Shown here: in pieces, positions 60,434 through 64,000 of the stretch | How positions within the stretch are numbered: position 1 is the first letter of the stretch | Layout: the number at the start of each line of letters is the position of its first letter | Origin: M55B112 sp040903745 | Lineage (GTDB): Bacteria; Bacteroidota; Bacteroidia; Bacteroidales; GCA-2748055 | Direction of reading: 5' to 3' | Assembly: GCA_040903745.1 (NCBI GenBank) | Contig: JBBDUV010000006.1 | Coordinates: 1-64,000 of the forward strand | Length of the DNA stretch: 64,000 nucleotides | The notes under the pieces: generated by a model | Seen by the model: only the letters and a program-made list of their open reading frames with translations | The model's database searches: none | What the model was told of the DNA's origin: nothing | Made by a program: the position numbers and the translations under genes

Positions 60434-60441
60434 TAACTTTG
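60434..60441 (+). promoter_or_regulatory. hppA promoter -7 box
   Basis: TAACTTTG fits TAnnTTTG, about 95 bases before the hppA ATG at 60537, leaving a long leader. The -33 region is not clear. Confidence 0.35.
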
Positions 60442-60536
60442 TTACTTTGAAAAAACCAATTCGCTGTTTATTAGTACGTTATTGTGATATGTTGGTAAAC
60501 AGTGTATGATTGTTATTTAACTAAACCGTTTAAATT

Positions 60537-62843
60537 ATGAATGATATTTATGGATTGTTCTGGATTGTGCCTTTAGCCTCAGTGCTGGCACTGGTTTTTG
60601 CTTACCTTTTCTTCAGGAACATGATGAAGAATTCCGAGGGTACGCCAAGGATGATTGAAATTGCCCAGTATGTAAGGGAAGGAGCGATGGCTTATATTAG
60701 GAGTCAGTACAGGGTTGTGGCACTGGTATTCCTGGTAATGGTGATTCTTTTAGGTTTGATGGCCTATCTGGGTGTTCAGAATCCTTTTGTGCCGATGGCC
60801 TTTTTAACAGGTGGCTTTTTTTCCGGTTTGTGTGGTTTTCTTGGAATGAAAACAGCGACTTTTGCATCAGGGCGGACTGCCCAGGGAGCATCCGAATCAC
60901 TGAACAAGGGCTTGAAAGTTGCATTCAGGAGTGGTGCAGTGATGGGTCTGGTAGTAGTTGGTTTTGCGTTGCTGGATATTGCCGCCTGGTTCTATCTTCT
61001 GGACAAGCTGATCTTTACCCCTGATAACATGGAGAATGGAGCCCGCTTCATGGGACTTACTTTTGTGCATGCCGGAACTTCAGAGCATCAGAAGCTGGTT
61101 GAGATCACCGTTACAATGCTTACCTTCGGAATGGGTGCTTCAACCCAGGCATTGTTTGCCCGTGTGGGAGGAGGGATCTACACAAAGGCTGCCGACGTGG
61201 GAGCTGACCTGGTTGGTAAGGTTGAGGCCGGTATACCGGAAGATGATCCGCGTAATCCTGCTACCATCGCCGATAATGTTGGTGATAACGTGGGTGATGT
61301 TGCCGGTATGGGAGCCGATCTATATGAATCATATGCCGGTTCGATTCTTGCTACCGCTGCCCTTGGTGCTGCTGTGCCATTGATTGGAAGTTACTCAGGA
61401 ATTACACAGCAAACGGCTGTGCTGGCACCCATGATGGTTGCTGCTATTGGCATTGTATTATCTATTGTTGGTATCTTCATGGTAAGGACCAAAGAGTCAG
61501 CTACACAGAAGAACCTGCTGAATGCACTGTTGCTTGGAACCGGAGGCAGTTCATTCTTTATTTTGATCGCTATAGCCCTCATGGCTGCCGGAGGTTGGAT
61601 CACATGGGGTATTTTCGGTGCTGTTGTTGCAGGTTTGGCTGCCGGTGTTATTATCGGACAGGCAACTGAGTATTATACTTCTGATGAATACAAGCCTACA
61701 AAAGGAATTGCCAAACAGACACAGGGGGGAACAGCAACAACCATTATTGATGGTCTTGCAGTTGGAATGACCTCCACATGGGTTCCGGTTGTGACGATCG
61801 TTGTTGGGATTATTGCTGCCTATGGATTCGCCGGTGGATTTACCAATTTCGCGCATGGTGTTTATGGAATTGGTTTTGCGGCTGTAGGAATGCTATCCAC
61901 ACTGGGTATTACTCTGGCTACCGACGCATTTGGTCCGATCGCTGACAATGCTGGAGGGAACGCTGAGATGGCGGAGCTTGCCCCTGAGGTAAGAGAACGT
62001 ACCGACGCACTGGATATGCTTGGAAATACTACCGCGGCCACTGGAAAAGGTTTTGCAATTGGTTCTGCAGCCCTTACAGCAATGGCTCTTCTTGCCGCTT
62101 ATATGGAAGAGGTAAGACTCTGGTTGGGAAAATTAGGCGACAAGGCTACAGATGCTGTTTTTACTGTTGGTCAAAGTGTGTTTTACAAGGGCGATATAGT
62201 TCCTGTAGTAGAGGTCGGGCAGGTAGCTGTTCAGCTTAGAGAAGCCACTATCGATGATTTTGTTACAGCATACAATCTATCTCTGTTTAATCCAATGCTG
62301 CTCGGAGGTATTTTCGTTGGAGCTATGATGGCATTCCTGTTTAGTGCACTTACCATGAAAGCTGTCGGACGTGCTGCCGGCGCAATGGTGGATGAGGTTA
62401 GGCGCCAGTTTAAGGAGATGCCTGGAATAATGAAGGGTGAACAGGTACCGGAATATGCAAAGTGCGTTGCTATTTCAACAAAGGGTGCCCAGCGTGAGAT
62501 GATTCTACCGTCTCTAATTGCAATTATCGTACCTATTTTGATAGGAGTGTTACTTGGTGTTGCAGGTGTCGTCGGCTTGTTGGTCGGTGGACTAACAACC
62601 GGTTTTACCCTTGCAATATTCATGAACAATGCCGGTGGAGCATGGGACAATGCGAAGAAATTTATTGAAAAAGGCAATTATGGTGGTAAAGGAAGTGAAT
62701 CACATAAGTCAGCTGTTGTAGGAGATACCATTGGCGATCCTTTCAAGGATACGTCCGGTCCTTCGCTGAATATTCTTATTAAACTGATGACAATGGTCTC
62801 TGTTGTAATGTCAGGTCTGACCGTGGCATTCAGTATTTTCTAA
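60537..62843 (+). CDS. hppA: Membrane-bound ion-pumping pyrophosphatase
   Basis: 768 residues with about 16 membrane helices. The active site is complete: DVGADLVGKVEAGIPEDDPR (about 220-239), NPATIADNVGDNVGDVAGMG and DAFGPIADNAGGNAEM, with VVGDTIGDPFKDTSGPSLN near the end. The residue in GNTTAATGKG (about 495-504) is Ala where K+-independent enzymes have Lys, which indicates a K+-dependent type. It hydrolyses PPi and pumps H+ and/or Na+ out of the cytoplasm; the ion cannot be read from this alone. It fits the two PPi-type phosphofructokinases. Confidence 0.96.
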   Translation: MNDIYGLFWIVPLASVLALVFAYLFFRNMMKNSEGTPRMIEIAQYVREGAMAYIRSQYRVVALVFLVMVILLGLMAYLGVQNPFVPMAFLTGGFFSGLCGFLGMKTATFASGRTAQGASESLNKGLKVAFRSGAVMGLVVVGFALLDIAAWFYLLDKLIFTPDNMENGARFMGLTFVHAGTSEHQKLVEITVTMLTFGMGASTQALFARVGGGIYTKAADVGADLVGKVEAGIPEDDPRNPATIADNVGDNVGDVAGMGADLYESYAGSILATAALGAAVPLIGSYSGITQQTAVLAPMMVAAIGIVLSIVGIFMVRTKESATQKNLLNALLLGTGGSSFFILIAIALMAAGGWITWGIFGAVVAGLAAGVIIGQATEYYTSDEYKPTKGIAKQTQGGTATTIIDGLAVGMTSTWVPVVTIVVGIIAAYGFAGGFTNFAHGVYGIGFAAVGMLSTLGITLATDAFGPIADNAGGNAEMAELAPEVRERTDALDMLGNTTAATGKGFAIGSAALTAMALLAAYMEEVRLWLGKLGDKATDAVFTVGQSVFYKGDIVPVVEVGQVAVQLREATIDDFVTAYNLSLFNPMLLGGIFVGAMMAFLFSALTMKAVGRAAGAMVDEVRRQFKEMPGIMKGEQVPEYAKCVAISTKGAQREMILPSLIAIIVPILIGVLLGVAGVVGLLVGGLTTGFTLAIFMNNAGGAWDNAKKFIEKGNYGGKGSESHKSAVVGDTIGDPFKDTSGPSLNILIKLMTMVSVVMSGLTVAFSIF

Positions 62844-62964
62844 GCAGTGGCTGGATAGAAACCAATTAGTCCCAGAAAGAAAACTATATGTTTTTAAAAG
62901 TGGCTTGTAAGAAAGACAGTTCAGACAAGCATAACGCAGAAAATGAAGTTTTGGCTTCGCTGAG

Positions 62965-62984
62965 TTCGCAAGTTCGGTTCTTGC
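62965..62984 (-). repeat. Second copy of the 20-mer intergenic repeat
   Basis: The minus strand reads GCAAGAACCGAACTTGCGAA, one base different from the element at 43369-43388. Within it GCAAG pairs with CTTGC. Flanking GGCT and AGCC extend a hairpin. Confidence 0.55.
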
Positions 62985-63010
62985 AGCCTATTACAATTTG
63001 ATTTAGATGT

Positions 63011-63048
63011 ATAAAAGCCGGTTTATAAATGGACCGGCTTTTATTTTG
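63011..63048 (+). terminator. Terminator after hppA
   Basis: AAAAGCCGGT (63013-63022) and ACCGGCTTTT (63033-63042) form a 10-bp stem with A-T extensions on each side, followed by ATTTTG. It ends hppA and overlaps the 3' end of the convergent lpxH gene. Confidence 0.75.
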
Positions 63049-63817
63049 AATTTGACCCGGTCTCTGGGGTGTACTTCTCAAGGCTAAACTTCTCTCCGTC
63101 AAATACACCATAGGTAGAATGCCAAATCCAATCGCCCAGGCAGATGACTCTTTTCCCAGGAGCGATCTCTACATCGAAGGGCATGTGACGGTGACCGAAT
63201 AAGAAGAGGTCTATTTCTGAATCTTTTTTAAGCGTCTCTTTTGCGAAAACGACCTGTTCTTCCTTTTCAACACCTTTGAAGGGGTAGGATAGTTGTTTGG
63301 AATACCTGCTTTTCTTTGACCACCATTGCGCGAAAGCTGCCGATCCATTAGGATGTATCCTTGCATAGCACCACTGAAGGAATCTGCTTCTGAAGATTGA
63401 TTTAAGCAAAAGGTATCCCCTATCTTTCCTTGTCAATCCATCGCCATGTGAAAGATAGAATGTTTTACCCCCCATCTCTGTGATGAGCGGATGATGGTGT
63501 ATCTGTGCACCGATTTCCCGGGGGAAGTAGTCGTAAAGCCACACATCATGATTACCTGAAAAGAGATGGATCTTTATCCCCCGATCCGACAGATCAGCCA
63601 GGGTACCAATAAAGCGGGTAAATCCTCTTGGGACAACTTTTTTGTATTCAAACCAGTAATCGAATATATCTCCCAACAACCAGAGTTCCTGCATATTGGA
63701 CTCAATGCTTCTCAGCCATTGAACAATCCGTTTTTCCCGCTCCCTGCTTTCTGTTTCGGGGTGCATTCCAAGATGGAAGTCGGAGGCAAAATAGATGTTT
63801 TTCCCGGTTTCCGCCAT
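63041..63817 (-). CDS. lpxH: UDP-2,3-diacylglucosamine diphosphatase-like phosphoesterase
   Basis: 258 residues from the ATG at 63817 (MAETGKNIYFASDFHLG); the longer frame begins with TTG. The calcineurin-like metal motifs are SDFHLG, LLGDIFDYWFEY, FSGNHDVW, LSHGDGL and FGHRHMP. LpxH makes lipid X by releasing UMP from UDP-diacylglucosamine at the inner membrane during lipid A synthesis. The identity as LpxH rather than a related phosphoesterase is likely but not proven. The upstream TlpA-like gene ends four bases before its start. Confidence 0.87.
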   Translation of the reverse strand: MAETGKNIYFASDFHLGMHPETESREREKRIVQWLRSIESNMQELWLLGDIFDYWFEYKKVVPRGFTRFIGTLADLSDRGIKIHLFSGNHDVWLYDYFPREIGAQIHHHPLITEMGGKTFYLSHGDGLTRKDRGYLLLKSIFRSRFLQWCYARIHPNGSAAFAQWWSKKSRYSKQLSYPFKGVEKEEQVVFAKETLKKDSEIDLFLFGHRHMPFDVEIAPGKRVICLGDWIWHSTYGVFDGEKFSLEKYTPETGSNSK

Positions 63818-63821
63818 GCGT

Positions 63822-64000
63822 TTAAAGTAGATTATCAAGATAGGTGGCCAGGGTTTTTCCGGCTATATTCTTTGCAACGATGTTGGCATCTTTATCAATC
63901 AGGTAATTAGCCGGCAGGGATGTTACGTTATAGAGTGTTGCGGCGTATGAGTATGGATAGGTGAGTTCACATACATTGATCCATGGGTATTCCTCAAAAA
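63822..64000 (-). CDS. TlpA/peroxiredoxin-like thioredoxin-fold protein, C-terminal fragment
   Basis: The last 58 residues of a gene that continues past the right edge. They read EYPWINVCELTYPYSYAATL, then YNVTSLPANYLIDKDANIVA, then KNIAGKTLATYLDNLL. The LPANYLIDKDANIVAKNI pattern, with the conserved cis-proline, is typical of TlpA/ResA or AhpC/TSA proteins of Bacteroidota. The redox CxxC motif would lie outside the window. It appears to be cotranscribed with lpxH. Confidence 0.75.
   Translation of the reverse strand, partial: FEEYPWINVCELTYPYSYAATLYNVTSLPANYLIDKDANIVAKNIAGKTLATYLDNLL

Noticed and set aside
1..64000. tRNA, rRNA, CRISPR, insertion sequences or prophage
   Set aside because: No cloverleaf-like, rRNA-like, transposase or phage structural sequences were recognised in any intergenic space; a covariance-model scan would be decisive for small RNAs.

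Overview
The window reads as chromosomal DNA of a Bacteroidota (class Bacteroidia-like) bacterium. The evidence is convergent: TAnnTTTG-type -7 boxes (often TACCTTTG) in front of many genes, few Shine-Dalgarno sequences, DnaE with an N-terminal proofreading exonuclease, a long-tailed ribosomal protein S16, GHKL/SpoIIE and 'Reg_prop' propeller sensors, formylglycine sulfatases, a heterodimeric methylmalonyl-CoA mutase, a membrane pyrophosphatase and pyrophosphate-type phosphofructokinases. I see no rRNA, tRNA, CRISPR array, insertion sequence or prophage.

Layout. 0-10 kb: the tip of an Mpl/MurC-type ligase gene; a RelE/ParE-type toxin-antitoxin module; an MBL-fold hydrolase; two secreted sulfatases; mutB-mutA; then a second, paralogous toxin-antitoxin module in the opposite orientation. 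10-20 kb: fumarase, a CAP-like lipoprotein, a large BNR/sortilin-like propeller protein, a secreted glycan-binding-type protein, a receiver-SpoIIE phosphatase, a hybrid histidine kinase and asparagine synthetase. 20-26 kb: a repeat-containing intergenic region, hemF, prfB (needs a programmed +1 frameshift), a ThuA lipoprotein, recX, and divergent prmC/ribD. 26-32 kb: a two-gene unit encoding a secreted TPR/Ig-like/caspase protein and a giant propeller-SpoIIE sensor; a near-perfect intrinsic terminator lies inside the first codons of the second gene. 32-41 kb: housekeeping genes (trxA, dnaE, rpsP-rimM, and dapD-glycosyltransferase-tsaC). 41-44 kb: a zinc uptake unit, zur-yidD-znuA-znuC-znuB, with a palindrome over the zur promoter. 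44.5-47.2 kb: two PPi-type phosphofructokinases. 47-53 kb: a leftward block (small membrane protein, mutL, two rhomboids, an EEP-family membrane protein, a SPOR lipoprotein). 53-64 kb: gmhA, a lipoprotein, comM, a ferredoxin-reductase-like enzyme, mtaB-lipA, ricT, hppA, lpxH and the end of a TlpA-like gene.

How the genes fit together. Two reversible PPi-linked phosphofructokinases and an ion-pumping pyrophosphatase suggest a pyrophosphate-based energy economy; mutAB and fumarase fit a succinate/propionate route. Release factor 2 and its methyltransferase PrmC are within 2 kb of each other. Three phosphatase/kinase signalling genes carry SpoIIE or receiver modules, but no anti-sigma factor or STAS partner is visible here.

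The best candidates for something undescribed are the caspase / propeller-phosphatase pair with its coding-sequence terminator (25.9-31.6 kb) and the outward-facing twin toxin-antitoxin modules bracketing a metabolic segment (0.1-9.9 kb). Several genes also have a -7 promoter box abutting the start codon, which suggests leaderless transcripts.
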